This document shows, one piece after another, positions 53,467 to 62,963 of a DNA stretch of 64,000 nt (within the stretch, counting starts at the first letter, position 1; each line of letters begins with the position of its first letter). The translations under genes and the position numbers were made by a program. The stretch is from assembly GCA_016711345.1 (NCBI GenBank), contig JADJTD010000001.1:4086145-4150144 (forward strand), written 5' to 3'. The stretch is from Chloracidobacterium sp. GTDB taxonomy: Bacteria; Acidobacteriota; Blastocatellia; Pyrinomonadales; Pyrinomonadaceae. A model generated the notes under the pieces. It was not told the origin of the DNA. It searched no databases and saw nothing but the letters and a program-made list of their open reading frames with translations.

Positions 53467-54777
53467 TCATAATCTTACTTCGGCCTGCATCAATGGAAAA
53501 CTATTATTTGCACCAAGGTCAATGCGCTCAGCGGCAAGGTTAACATCCTTTATCGCCTGGTAGACTTCTGCCGAAGTTATATCATCGTTTGGACCTAGAA
53601 TTAGTCGGTTCAGAAAAACGGTCTGTTTAGACACGATCACGTGAATTTCTGCCCTATTCCTCACATCTTCTAAGAAAAGGTCGACTTTTCCTTTCCTTAA
53701 CTCTCTGATTGAATGAGCAATTTCCTTTTTAAGGCTCTCAAACAAATAAATTTTTGCTTCCGGCAAATCCTTAAAACTAATCGCCCTCCATATACTGTCT
53801 AGGTAAGTGATATAAGTATCCGCAATGAATCTGAGAGAGATCGAAAAGAAGATTCTCATTTCCTCATCTGACGTTGGTCTTTCCTTGATTTCGTAATAAT
53901 TTAGGTGGTCATCAAGGATTGATTTGATACGACGAAGGTTTTCAATTAAAGGTACTCTTGAATTTGTGGCTTGTTCATACAGGTATTCCTCGTTTTCACG
54001 TTCGTTTTTGTCAATAATTTTGTATCCGGCACCATTCTTAATATATTTCCGGCCATCCGAGCTGTAAGTAATGCCTGAATCTGATTTGTAAATTCTAATG
54101 ACAAAAAAGGCTTTCTCTTCTACACGAGAATAACCCCACCCAAACTCTATTTTCGGCTTATTCTTATCGAAACGTCGGAGCGCGGCCAGTGTATTTGTAA
54201 TTAAAGTTGAATTACAATCAATGCCATCCAAGCTGATGTTGTCCCTACCGACGCCAAAAATGATGCATCCGCCGTCTTTATTGGCAAAAGCGCAAATCAT
54301 CATCGCTAGGTCTTTTGGAGTAGCACTTTTGTCTTGAAATTCATGCGTAACTGCCCCCTGTTTGCCACGGAAAGCACTTAAGTCCTCCTTTTTACCCGTA
54401 AAAAGATCCATATACATATCCCAATAGCCATAGATCTTGCCACCGATTTCCTTTTTGACTTCATCCTTTTTAATTACGCCAGTTTCAACGAGCCAAGCCG
54501 CCGCCACAATTTCACGAGACTGCGTACTGCCCATCGCCGTCCCATTTTTGAATTTTCTGATGGTTCGCGCATCAAGTGATAATCCGGTATTGAATATTAT
54601 TTTCTTGGCTATTTTTTCACACGCCAAATTATGCAAATCTTTGACAATTCGAGGATTCGAGTCATCGTTCTTGATAATCAATTCTGCCAAGTCTTGAATG
54701 AGCATTTGTAATGCCCGAAGAAGCCATTTTTTACGAGTTTCATCATCCATGCCGCTAAATCGTAACTGGTTTTCCAA
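53467..54777 (-). CDS. AlbA_2 (Schlafen-like) domain protein
   Basis: A 436-residue protein. Residues about 125-265 form an AlbA_2 domain: KEDLSAFRGKQG, DKSATPKDLAMMICAFANKD, GGCIIFGVGRD, then WGYSRVEEKAFFVIRIYKS and YIKNGAGY. Residues 1-120 are helical and basic, without a clear HTH. The C-terminal 160 residues are helical. AlbA_2 proteins are nucleic-acid-binding regulators or RNA-processing (Schlafen-type) enzymes. The Schlafen nuclease residues cannot be confirmed by eye. It is transcribed alone, leftward, from a 95-base divergent region shared with the heme-oxygenase-like gene, and is inserted between the two arms of the mobile block. Confidence 0.7.
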   Translation of the reverse strand: MENQLRFSGMDDETRKKWLLRALQMLIQDLAELIIKNDDSNPRIVKDLHNLACEKIAKKIIFNTGLSLDARTIRKFKNGTAMGSTQSREIVAAAWLVETGVIKKDEVKKEIGGKIYGYWDMYMDLFTGKKEDLSAFRGKQGAVTHEFQDKSATPKDLAMMICAFANKDGGCIIFGVGRDNISLDGIDCNSTLITNTLAALRRFDKNKPKIEFGWGYSRVEEKAFFVIRIYKSDSGITYSSDGRKYIKNGAGYKIIDKNERENEEYLYEQATNSRVPLIENLRRIKSILDDHLNYYEIKERPTSDEEMRIFFSISLRFIADTYITYLDSIWRAISFKDLPEAKIYLFESLKKEIAHSIRELRKGKVDLFLEDVRNRAEIHVIVSKQTVFLNRLILGPNDDITSAEVYQAIKDVNLAAERIDLGANNSFPLMQAEVRL

Positions 54778-54872
54778 GAATTTTCCAGAATAAATTTTTA
54801 CCGCACAAACTTTCCAAATAATTGCTGTTGGAGTGAGCGACGATTATTTCTCGGAGGAAAATCAAACGTATC

Positions 54873-55661
54873 ATGAAAAAACAAAATAAGCTCAACTATT
54901 ACACTTCAATACCTAAAACACTTCAAGGACGGAAGGAAAAAGCAGAAGGTTATATTCTGGAATTGGAAAACCTAACCGAATTCAGGTGCGGAGACCGAAA
55001 TCCTCATTTGCCGTGGCTGAAAAGCAAGAGGACCGTCAGCCGAAGGTTTTTCTTCAAATTTGTAAACTGGTGGTATTGGCTTTCGCGATATCAGCCTCAA
55101 ACATTGTGGAAAATAATGTCTGCGTTTCCAGATCAAGGAGATCAGGCGGAAATATTTCCAAATGCAATTGAGGAATCAGGACTAAGAAAAAAGGGACATC
55201 AACCGCACTGGTGGCATTTAGAGCAGTTGGTCGAAAAACTCGGTGGCAGACTAAGGCCCGACCCTGAATCAGAAGCTATGCTAAAGGAATTCCTGCATCT
55301 GCTTGACTCAGCAACTCCTGCACAAGCAATTGGATATATGGCATCAATTGAGATGCCTGGGTTATTGATATCCGACTACTTTACAACCCTAATAACGAAG
55401 ATCGGCAGGGCCGACATGATCGAATCTGATTTCTACACAAATGTGCATACCAGGGTGGAATTCGAACATGTTGTGAAATCTGCTGGATCGATGCTCTTGT
55501 GGATGCACGACAAAGAAAGACAAAAGAAATATCACTATAAACCCGTCGAAGTGGAAGCGGCCTTTCAACGTGGAATGCAGTTCTGGCAAACCTTTTGGGA
55601 CACCGGTTTTGGCAAGCTAGGATTTGCTCAATCCGACACTTCACTCAACGTGATTCGCTGA
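54873..55661 (+). CDS. Heme-oxygenase-fold (TenA/iron redox) hypothetical protein
   Basis: A 262-residue soluble, fully helical protein. GGAGG lies 13 bases before ATG 54873. HQPHWWHLEQLVEKLGGRL near 115-133, AIGYMASIEMPGLLISDYFT near 160-179 and TNVHTRVEFEHVVKSAGSML near 196-215 supply E, H and D residues spaced as in PqqC/TenA-like or diiron heme-oxygenase-like enzymes. Trp and Tyr content is high. The exact ligand set cannot be read with confidence. It is a single-gene unit between terminators and the AlbA_2 gene. Fold assignment is tentative. Confidence 0.45.
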   Translation: MKKQNKLNYYTSIPKTLQGRKEKAEGYILELENLTEFRCGDRNPHLPWLKSKRTVSRRFFFKFVNWWYWLSRYQPQTLWKIMSAFPDQGDQAEIFPNAIEESGLRKKGHQPHWWHLEQLVEKLGGRLRPDPESEAMLKEFLHLLDSATPAQAIGYMASIEMPGLLISDYFTTLITKIGRADMIESDFYTNVHTRVEFEHVVKSAGSMLLWMHDKERQKKYHYKPVEVEAAFQRGMQFWQTFWDTGFGKLGFAQSDTSLNVIR

Positions 55662-55687
55662 AAGTCAAGTCGATAATTTTATTAGAT

Positions 55688-55730
55688 CGTTGATCGTATT
55701 TCATTTTAAGCTACGATCAACGAGCCTTTT
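55688..55730 (+). terminator. Hairpin terminator after the 262-aa gene
   Basis: A perfect 11-base inverted repeat, CGTTGATCGTA at 55688 and TACGATCAACG at 55712, with a 13-base loop, followed by CCTTTT. It starts 27 bases after the stop at 55661, so it is placed to end that transcript. The run of T is short. It could instead be an operator-like palindrome. Confidence 0.5.
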
Positions 55731-55865
55731 GAATTGAGCAATGCAACCAAGGCGTTTTCTAATTCGACGCTATTTCAATTTGGTAGGTAGCATCTTCCAC
55801 GCTACAGCGCTTTATTCGGCGGTCCGACTATCAGCAAAAACAAGCGGGCCTAAATGTCAAGGTCA

Positions 55866-55902
55866 CCGCTAATCCGCGCCGCGGATTGGCGGTTTTGTTT
55901 TT
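55866..55902 (+). terminator. Strong rho-independent terminator
   Basis: CCGCTAATCC at 55866 pairs with GGATTGGCGG at 55883, one G-T wobble, loop GCGCCGC, followed by TTTTGTTTTT. This is a classical GC-rich hairpin plus U-tract for rightward transcription. The rest of the roughly 400 bases from 55662 to 56059 holds the hairpin at 55688 and no gene I can support. Confidence 0.6.
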
Positions 55903-56059
55903 CTGGTAAGCCGGAGGCGCTATTCAGATTTGCAGACGAAGTCAATTCTGCAACAAAGCGAGCTGTCGTTGTCCTAGTCGGCGTTGCCAGCGACGCCGAA
56001 GCGGAAAATAAGCGGCGGACAGAGGATTGAAGAAGGATTCACATTCTCATTAGATCGCT

Positions 56060-57459
56060 ATGGAAATTTATCAGGAAAACGCAACTGCGCAATCCGAGCT
56101 GAAAAGGCCATCCGACAATTTTGCCTCATCAATTCTCCAAAGCGTTTTAGGTGGAGAACACGCCGCCGCAGAAGGTCGGATTCTATCAGGTGTTCCACGA
56201 ATTTCTGATAAGTCAGAGATTCCTGAAACATCTATTGACACAAAGAAGATGTTAGCCCGCCTTGAAAATCGAAAGGAAAAGGCATCAGTCGCCCTGGGGA
56301 TCGCGGCAAATGAGGTTGAGACATTGCCGTTCGACCTTTCGGCTTTGGAGAGCGAGGGCATATTTCTGAATATCGATTGTCGGGGATTCGGAGCCCTCGT
56401 CAGGCAACTCGAATGGAAGACATTAGGCGTCAAACTGCCAGAACACGCGGCTGTGCGGGTCAGTCCTCCGCGCGCCGGACTGCTCCCAGACATATTCCGC
56501 AACAAGTTGATGCGTGGTCAGGCACAGGCTCACAATGCGTTGAATAAGTATGGCTTCAGGTTCACGCTCTGCGAGACCGTTTGGGGAACAAGCGAGTATA
56601 AATGGATTCCTTGGAACGCATTTGAACCTTTCGAGCAGGAATATAAACGTGCCTGCGAGACGCTTTCCACGGCAAAGGCAGAAGTACTCGAAAAATACGA
56701 CGAGATTGTCGCGACCTTGATAGATAGCTTTCGTGAACTCGCTAATGACTCAGCCAATCGGTTTCAGGCAACGATGTCGGAGCCTTTTGAACGTCTGGAA
56801 TTCATAGAGACAGTTGTCGCCAACGCAATCGGAATGATCCCAACCCGCGAAATGATACGCGACGGATTGATTATTACAATGAAGCCCAAGGTGATCGTTC
56901 TGGGTTCGGAAATAGTCGCCGAGCGGAATTTGAGCCGCGAGCTGGGCCTCAAAGCCGCCAAAGTGGATGCTGAATACAAGGCCGTTCAACTGGAAATCGA
57001 TACCAACCGGCGAATAGAACAGATTAGGTTGATAGTGTCGAAGAGGAACTGCGGCGCGAGATCGAAGTCAAAGAACGGATCAGGACACTAAAGATCGAGA
57101 CCGCCAGAAAAGAAGCAGAGGAAGCGGTTTCGCCGATTAAAGAGGGCTTCGCTCAGATCACAGCCAAAATTTGCGATGCGGCAAGCGAGATGGCCGAGAG
57201 GCTTCGCGATGCCCAGTTTGTTCCCGGCTCGCTTGCGAAAAGGGCCCGGCAGATGTGCGAGTGGTATCAATTGATGAATTTCACTGGCGATACGTCGCTT
57301 GAAGACGTACTGGCCAGACTGGAAGATGCCGCAGGCCGGGATGTAAAGCTGCGGTCTCCGGAAGAGATGCGCTCCGCGGTCAACGACGTGTTGCGAGCTA
57401 CGACCGTCCATTCTAAACGACTGCTTGACGAAGACCGGCTTTCAGCTCTCGAGATCTAG
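56060..57459 (+). pseudogene. Coiled-coil protein (DUF3150-like), one frameshift
   Basis: The first frame runs 56060-57091 and the reading continues in the next frame from about 57031 (DSVEEELRREIEVKERIRTL, KIETARKEAEEAVSP, then GSLAKRARQMCEWYQLMNF) to the stop at 57459. One missing base near 57028-57032 breaks a protein of about 466 residues. The N-terminal third contains a beta-rich region (LNIDCRGFGALVRQLEWKTL, RVSPPRAGLLPD). The rest is long helices and coiled coil. The layout resembles phage/plasmid DUF3150 proteins, but the match is weak. It opens the second rightward arm of the mobile block. The frameshift may be a sequence error. Confidence 0.5.
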
Positions 57460-57536
57460 TCCCTTCCTTCAATCGCGGTTTTAGTTCTAATGCCCAATAT
57501 CTTACGCGGAAACATTCCCGGTAGGTAAATAACCGT

Positions 57537-58019
57537 ATGGCAAATTTCGACCTAAGCAAATACATACCCGTTCATTCGCGCATAACGTCTTTCTATGAAA
57601 AATACCCTGATGGCCGGATCGTAACCGAACTGGTGTCACTAAACGAGGACAGCGGATTTGTTTGCATTAAGGCGAGTGCATTTCGGAGCCGTGACGATGC
57701 CGAACCGAGTGCAACGGGGCACGCTTTCGAGGTACGAGGTCAGGGATACGTGAATAACACATCCTTTATAGAAAATGGGGAGACAAGCTCGATCGGACGA
57801 GCCCTTGCCAATCTAGGATTCGCTATTGAAAACGGCATTGCATCCCGTGAAGAGATGCAGAAGGTGAACCGAATGACTGCTCAAGCAGCACAAAATGGTG
57901 GTAGTTCCGCACAGCCTAGACCACAGGACTTATCGCCTCCGCAATCTCAACAATCACAGGTTGCCCGTGCGGCTCACAACAACGTATTCCTCCAGCATCC
58001 CGAAGAACGACACTCGTAA
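57537..58019 (+). CDS. Phage-type recombination-associated protein (Erf/Sak-like guess)
   Basis: A 160-residue protein. YIPVHSRITSFYEKYPDGRI, VTELVSLNEDSGFVCIKASA, ATGHAFEVRGQGYVNNTSFI and ENGETSSIGRALANLGFAI form one conserved-looking domain of about 110 residues. The tail is Gln/Pro/Ser-rich and disordered. Proteins with this start and the SxxGRALxxLG motif are frequent in phages and plasmids near replication genes and are often suspected to be single-strand annealing proteins. I cannot confirm that function. It lies between the coiled-coil gene and the Ycf46-like AAA gene, all rightward. Confidence 0.6.
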   Translation: MANFDLSKYIPVHSRITSFYEKYPDGRIVTELVSLNEDSGFVCIKASAFRSRDDAEPSATGHAFEVRGQGYVNNTSFIENGETSSIGRALANLGFAIENGIASREEMQKVNRMTAQAAQNGGSSAQPRPQDLSPPQSQQSQVARAAHNNVFLQHPEERHS

Positions 58020-58020
58020 T

Positions 58021-59683
58021 ATGGGTGAGAACAAACATTTCAAAGCCTGAACCTCGCGAAAATCCATGACAGAAAAGAAGCCGATGCCAAGAGCATCGAG
58101 AACTTGCTGCACGAACTCGACGTAAGAATTCGAGCACGCTACCCGCTGATCTCGATCAACACCTACGAAGAGGATCGTGTTCGCGACGCGCTGATCGATC
58201 TTGTATTCAAAGATCGCCACAAGGAAAAGCCGCTTTATTTTTGGAGTCGGCCCATTGGCCTGCAAAAGATCGCCGATCCTCAGGAGGGACTTCTCCAGAA
58301 CCCGTCTTTAGTTGCCGACACAGAAGATCCGGAAAGTGTCCTCGGATTCATCGGTGAACAAAAAACAGGGATATTTCTTCTCTGTGACTATGCTCCTTAT
58401 ATTTCTCCTTACGGCCAGGAGGACCCGATGCTTGTCCGCCGTTTACGCGAAATCGCATGGAAGCTGAAATCGACAAAAGCAACGATCTTGTTTGTCGGTC
58501 CGAATTTTCCGGATTTGAAAACCCTTGAGAAAGAGGTAACGCAAATCGATCTTGAGCTTCCAAAGAAAGCGAGATCGAGGATTCGATCGAATTGCAGCTG
58601 GAAAATCTCAAATCGAGTGGTCTCGATATCGATCTCACAAAGGAAACGCAAACTTCCCTTCTGCAGGCCCTGCTTGGTCTTACGGCCGGAGAGATCAGCA
58701 ACGTGATAGCCAAGGCTGTGATCAGCTGCAAGGGGCTCAATCACGAGTCGATAAACGTAATTCTTGAAGAAAAAAAGAATGTCATTCGCGGAAGCGGTTC
58801 ACTGACATATGTCCACCCTGAACCGGTCAGCAATCTTGGCGGCTATAAGTCGCTACGGGCAATTCTGGAACGAGCTGCCTACACCTTCAGTCCGAAGGCC
58901 AGAGCGAGACACGTCGAGCCATGCAAAGGCATCTTGCTTGTCGGGTTGCCGGGCTGCGGCAAGGATCTATGCAAGCGAGTGGCTTCGAGTATCACAAATC
59001 GAGCTCTTCTCGATCTTGATTTCGGGTCGATCATGGGTGAAGGAGGCGGCGTGATCGGCTCTTCGGCCATGTCAATCAAAAGGGCACTTTCGATCGCCGG
59101 AGCTATCAAAGGGATCTTGGGTATCAGCGAGTTCGAAAAGGCGGTATCCGGAATGAAGTCGTCTAATAAAACCGACGGCGGAGAGACCGCCCGAACAATC
59201 TCATACCTGCTCAACTGGATGCAGGACAATCGCGATGTACTAGTGTTTGCGACCGCTAACGACGTTCGCGAACTTGAATCCGAGCAATTCCGTATCGGGC
59301 GGTTTTCCTATATTCACTTTGTAGATCTACCAACGCCGGAAGACAGGTTGGACATTTTCAAGGTTCACCTTGCAAAACGGGAACTGGATCCCGAGCATTT
59401 CGAAATGGATAAGCTCATCGATAAGAGTAAGGATTTCTCTGGAGCGGAGATCGAAGGTGCGGTAAAGGATGGAGTGCTGGAAGCATTTATCGACGGCGAC
59501 CGCCCTGCTCAAACTAAGGATGTCCTAAAGTCCATCGACTCTATTACGCCAACGGCTCAGATGATGAGCGAAAAGATCGAAGAAATACGAAAATGGGCCC
59601 GCAATAATATAAAGGGATCTGGCGTTGGCAGCGGAGCCGCCGCTATTTCAGGGCCAAATAACGGCCGGGCGTACGAACTTTAA
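58021..59683 (+). pseudogene. Ycf46-like AAA+ protein, frameshifted, altered Walker motifs
   Basis: Coding continuity runs from ATG 58021 to the stop at 59683 only if two single-base shifts are allowed, near 58026 and 58562. The N-terminal part (LLHELDVRIRARYPLISINT, YEEDRVRDALIDLV, YFWSRPIGLQKI) is typical of Ycf46-like AAA proteins. The C-terminal AAA domain has GILLVGLPGCGKDLCKRVA, where the Walker A Ser/Thr is Asp. The Walker B position reads LGISEFEKAVSG, where the usual first acidic residue is Ser. Later TANDVRELESEQFRIGRF fits sensor 1 and the arginine finger. Both changes would weaken ATP hydrolysis if real. DUF1257 follows 13 bases downstream, as in the Ycf46-Ycf35 pairing of cyanobacteria. 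Confidence 0.65.
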
Positions 59684-59696
59684 ACGGGAGAAATAA

Positions 59697-60095
59697 ATGA
59701 GCAAATATATGGCATTCGAAGCGGAGGCTTTCGCCAACGCTCCGCTTCTTATTGATGCGCTTAACGAGATCGGGTTTAAAGACGTAGTTCAGGGCGACTG
59801 TCTTTTGCTCCAGGGTTGGGATAAGCGGGATGCACGGACCGCAGATATCGTGATTCGCCGCTCCGACGTAAAGAATCACCGACTTTTGGGCGACATCGGC
59901 TTTCAAAAAACGCCAAAAGGATATGTAGCCGTGATCGATGATATGGATCTCAATTACAGTCTTGGCAAGGACTTTATAAAACGTCTGCAATCACAATATC
60001 ATGAGGCCGCCGCTCGCAAAATGGCTACAAAGCTTGGCGGAACGCTCATTCGGGAGCATATCGGAAAGACCATCAAGATACGAGTCAAATTTTAG
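59697..60095 (+). CDS. DUF1257 (Ycf35-like) protein
   Basis: A 132-residue protein, preceded by GGGAG 7 bases before ATG 59697. MSKYMAFEAEAFANAPLLID, ALNEIGFKDVVQGDCLLLQG, ADIVIRRSDVKNHRLLGDIG, then FQKTPKGYVAVIDDMDLNY and QSQYHEAAARKMATKLG give the full DUF1257 (Ycf35) fold pattern. Its function is unknown; in cyanobacteria and plastids it travels with Ycf46. The length is normal and the frame intact. It lies between the AAA gene and the DUF2997 gene in one rightward unit. Confidence 0.8.
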   Translation: MSKYMAFEAEAFANAPLLIDALNEIGFKDVVQGDCLLLQGWDKRDARTADIVIRRSDVKNHRLLGDIGFQKTPKGYVAVIDDMDLNYSLGKDFIKRLQSQYHEAAARKMATKLGGTLIREHIGKTIKIRVKF

Positions 60096-60109
60096 GAGAC
60101 AAATAGTGT

Positions 60110-60302
60110 ATGCCGGAAATCGAATTTACGATCAATACGGAAACGGGAGCCTGCGAAACCGAGATCAAGGGTATTCAGGGACCGGCTTGCGAACACGCAG
60201 CGCCATCTAAAACAAATTCTCGGCAATCCTTCAACTGATCGAAAAACCAAAGAGTACTATGTTAAGCCCCAACCCAAAAGCCGCATCAAAACAAATGAGT
60301 AA
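60110..60302 (+). pseudogene. DUF2997 small protein, one frameshift
   Basis: AGGAGA precedes ATG 60110. MPEIEFTINTETGACETEIK, GIQGPACEH is the DUF2997 start. The frame then ends early at 60238, but the next frame continues in family style (HLKQILGNPSTDRKTKEYYV, KPQPKSRIKTNE) to TAA at 60302. One extra or missing base near 60200 explains the break. The protein would be about 64 residues. DUF2997 commonly sits beside DUF1257, as here. Confidence 0.65.
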
Positions 60303-60984
60303 GGAACTCGTTTTATTCTTGAACCTGACGTAGGCCGCGTTACGCTGGAGTTTTCTCGATCACCGCCAGAGGTCGTAGATGAGCTGGAAAAGGTTTTGGG
60401 ACCCCGTGCGAATATAAACTGCGCAAAGCCTGCTTCCTTCGATGAAAGCCATGCTTTGCACTCACGACAACTACCTCAAAACAGAGAGCGTGACGTAGGG
60501 CCGTTCACGATCTGGCTTTATCGCGTTTACCATAATTCGACCGTTGACGGGCCCGGCCGACGAAGTGTTGTTCAAGTTTCCGGATGCTCGATCCGCTGCC
60601 AGGGGTGTTATGTTCCCCCAAACCCACAAAACCGAGAATGGCATCGAGGTGCCAATCGCTTCGATAGTCGACGAGATACTCGCAAATCGAGCCGATCATG
60701 ACGGCGTAACAATCCTAGGTGGTGAACCGTTTGATCAACCAGGGCAAGTCGCAGAGCTTGTCTACAGACTAAAGCGTTATGACCTTGATCTCACGATCTA
60801 CACCGGCTACACGCTTGAAGCCTTAATTGATCGAAAAGATCCGAGAGTGGATTACATTCTTAGTCACACTGACCTGCTAATTGACGGCCCATTCATAAGG
60901 CGACTCAGCACGAATGCCGGTGAATACCGCGGCTCGCGAAATCAACGACTCATATTCCTCCCGATTGTTGGTGAGGCATCCTAG
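60295..60984 (+). pseudogene. Radical SAM 4Fe-4S activating-type protein, frameshifted
   Basis: A likely ATG at 60295 overlaps the DUF2997 stop. Coding then continues in a shifted frame from 60303 (GTRFILEPDVGRVTLEF). After DGPGRRSVVQVSGCSIRCQG the CxxxCxxC site of NrdG-like activating enzymes is complete (C-SIR-C-QG-C). A second shift at a run of C near 60612 switches to the frame with TILGGEPFDQPGQVAELVYR, LTIYTGYTLEALID and LIDGPFIRRL to the stop at 60984. The protein would be about 230 residues. It would be a SAM-radical activase or tailoring enzyme. It completes the Ycf46, DUF1257, DUF2997 module. The shifts in homopolymers suggest sequence errors. Confidence 0.65.
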
Positions 60985-61124
60985 TGCTACGAAATTACGC
61001 CAAATGGTTCAACAAATCGCCAGCTCTAATTTCAGAAGCGTGCCTAAACAAGCACGACGTGTTTTAAGGAAATTGGCACAACATTTGCAAGGTTCTCTTA
61101 TGACTGTGAGGTAAATAATACAAT

Positions 61125-61406
61125 ATGTCGAATGAATTAGTGGTAATGCCGAGAGATCAATTTGCGGAATTGCTCCGCGATGTTATTAATGAGGAAATTG
61201 AGGCCCAGATCGGCCCGCTAAAGGCTGTTATCGCGGTCAAGCAAAAGGATGCCTGCAAGGCTGCGGGTATTACTGACAACACTGCTAGAAATAAAACAAA
61301 ACGGGGCGAGATCGAACCGCTTCAACGGGACGGATCCAGCCTGAACTACTTCGAACTCAAACATGTACCGGGACTAAAACCGCGTTCTAATCGAAGAAAT
61401 AAATGA
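61125..61406 (+). CDS. Small HTH-like protein at the edge of the mobile block
   Basis: A 93-residue protein (MSNELVVMPRDQFAELLRDV). Residues 38-75 (AVKQKDACKAAGITDNTARN, KTKRGEIEPLQRDGSSLNYF) look like a helix-turn-helix of the MerR/excisionase type. The N-terminal 35 residues form an amphipathic helix. It ends 41 bases before a terminator and 81 bases before tRNA-Lys. Small HTH proteins at such edges often act as directionality factors, but that is only an inference. The preceding 140 bases hold nothing I can support. Confidence 0.55.
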   Translation: MSNELVVMPRDQFAELLRDVINEEIEAQIGPLKAVIAVKQKDACKAAGITDNTARNKTKRGEIEPLQRDGSSLNYFELKHVPGLKPRSNRRNK

Positions 61407-61446
61407 GGATTTTTCGACAAGATTGATAGTAACTTTGATAGAAACT

Positions 61447-61474
61447 AAAACGGCATCCTCTTGGATGCCGTTTT
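61447..61474. terminator. Bidirectional terminator between HTH gene and tRNA-Lys
   Basis: AAAACGGCATCC, loop TCTT, GGATGCCGTTTT: a perfect 12-base stem with A-tract and T-tract at the ends. It serves the rightward gene at 61125 and the leftward tRNA transcript that begins beyond 61562. Confidence 0.85.
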
Positions 61475-61486
61475 CCCTTGTAATAA

Positions 61487-61562
61487 TGGTGATCCGAGCA
61501 GGACTCGAACCTGCGACCCAGTGGTTAAAAGCCACTTGCTCTACCGACTGAGCTATCGGACC
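61487..61562 (-). tRNA. trnK-UUU: tRNA-Lys (UUU)
   Basis: A 76-base tRNA read leftward. The acceptor stem GGTCCGA pairs with TCGGATC (one G-U), the discriminator is A and CCA is encoded (61487-61489). D-arm, T-arm (GCAGGTTCGAGTCCTGC) and anticodon arm GTGGCTTTTAACCAC are complete; the loop CTTTTAA gives anticodon UUU. Its 3' end faces the mobile block to the left, the usual side for integration. Confidence 0.95.
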
Positions 61563-61641
61563 ACAAACGATAATTCTACAGTGCAAAATGTAAAATGCAA
61601 AATGTTCAACACTTTCTTCATTGAGCATTTCACAACCTGCA

Positions 61642-62954
61642 TCATTTGAACCATCCTTCCATAACTGAATCTTTTAGGATTATTGTCTGATCGCGTTCGG
61701 GACCTGTAGAGATCAAGCCAATCTCGACACCAATCTGGGCAGAGAGAAATTCGACATAAGCCTTTGCTTTTGAAGGTAATTTATCAAATGCAGTAATGCC
61801 AAGCGTTTCGCTCATCCAGCCAGGTAAGGTTTCATAAACGGGTTTAATGAGACGAAGCTCGCTAGATACGGGCAGGAAAGGTGTCGATGCGTTCGCCATT
61901 GATCTCGTAGCCCACACAAACCTTGATCTCATCCAAAGCGTCAAGCACATCAAGTTTTGTAAGTGCAACCGAATCGAATCCGTTCAGTTCCGCAGCATAA
62001 CGAGTCGCTACTGCATCAAACCAACCGCATCGACGCGGTCGCTTTGTAACCGAACCGTATTCACGGCCGCGTTGGCGAATCAGATTCGCCATGTCCTCTT
62101 CAGATTCGACCATCTCGGTTGGGAATGGCCCTTCGCCCACTCGTGTAGCGTATGTACGTACAATGCCGAGAACTCCGGTGATATGATGCGGCGGTATGCC
62201 GGCACCGACCGACGCTCCGCCGGCTGTCGGATTTGACGAAGTCACATACGGATACGTGCCATGATCGACATCCAGCAATGTCGCCTGAGCACCCTCAAGC
62301 AATATTTTTTTCTTCGATTTTCGGGCTTCGGCAAGAAAATGCGAGGTTTCGCAAACTGAAAGGTCTTAAGCGTTCAACAAGCGGCGAGATCTCCTCGAGT
62401 ATTTCATCCGCACGAAGCGGCTGTTGTCCAAAAAGGACAATAATGCGATTTGCTTCTTCGAGGTTGCGTTCGATCCGAAGTTTTAGCAACTCCGGCGACA
62501 TCGCGTCGGCAGCACGAATCGCCGCCGTCCTGCTTTGTCTTCGTATGCGGGACCGATGCCACGTAAGGTCGTGCCAATCTTCTCATTGCCAAGCTGCTTC
62601 TTCCGATGTGTGATCCAACGCACGGTGATACGGCATTATCAGATGAGCTCGGCTCGAAACCTTGAGCCGGTCAGGCGTGACTGAAATTCCCTTTTCGGCG
62701 ATCTGATCGACCTCTTCGAAAAATGCCTTCGGGTCGATGACCATGCCATTGCCGAGCACGCACGTTTTGTCTTCGTGAATAATGCCAGACGGCAAAAGCC
62801 TTAAAACAAAGGCGTTATCGCCTACATAAACGCTATGCCCCGCATTGTGTCCTCCTTGATAACGAGACACGATATCAAACCGGTCCGCCAGCAGATCGAC
62901 AACCTTTCCTTTTCCCTCATCGCCCCACTGGGCCCCGATTATTACAATTATCAT
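61642..62954 (-). pseudogene. purA: Adenylosuccinate synthase, several frameshifts
   Basis: Read leftward from ATG 62954, MIIVIIGAQWGDEGKGKVVD is the unmistakable PurA N-terminus with its GTP/IMP loop, followed by YQGGHNAGHSV. Coding then changes frame at about 62590 (to LGNEKIGTTLRGIGPAYEDK), again in the 62,340s (to LLEGAQATLLDVDHGTYPYV, VTSSNPTAGGASVG) and near 61880 (to the C-terminus LISTGPERDQTII, stop 61642). There is at least one more shift near 62540. All parts are in order and total about 430 codons, normal for PurA, which makes adenylosuccinate from IMP and aspartate in AMP synthesis. It is essential in most bacteria, so errors in the sequence are the likelier cause. Confidence 0.8.
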
Positions 62955-62963
62955 CCGTTATTC

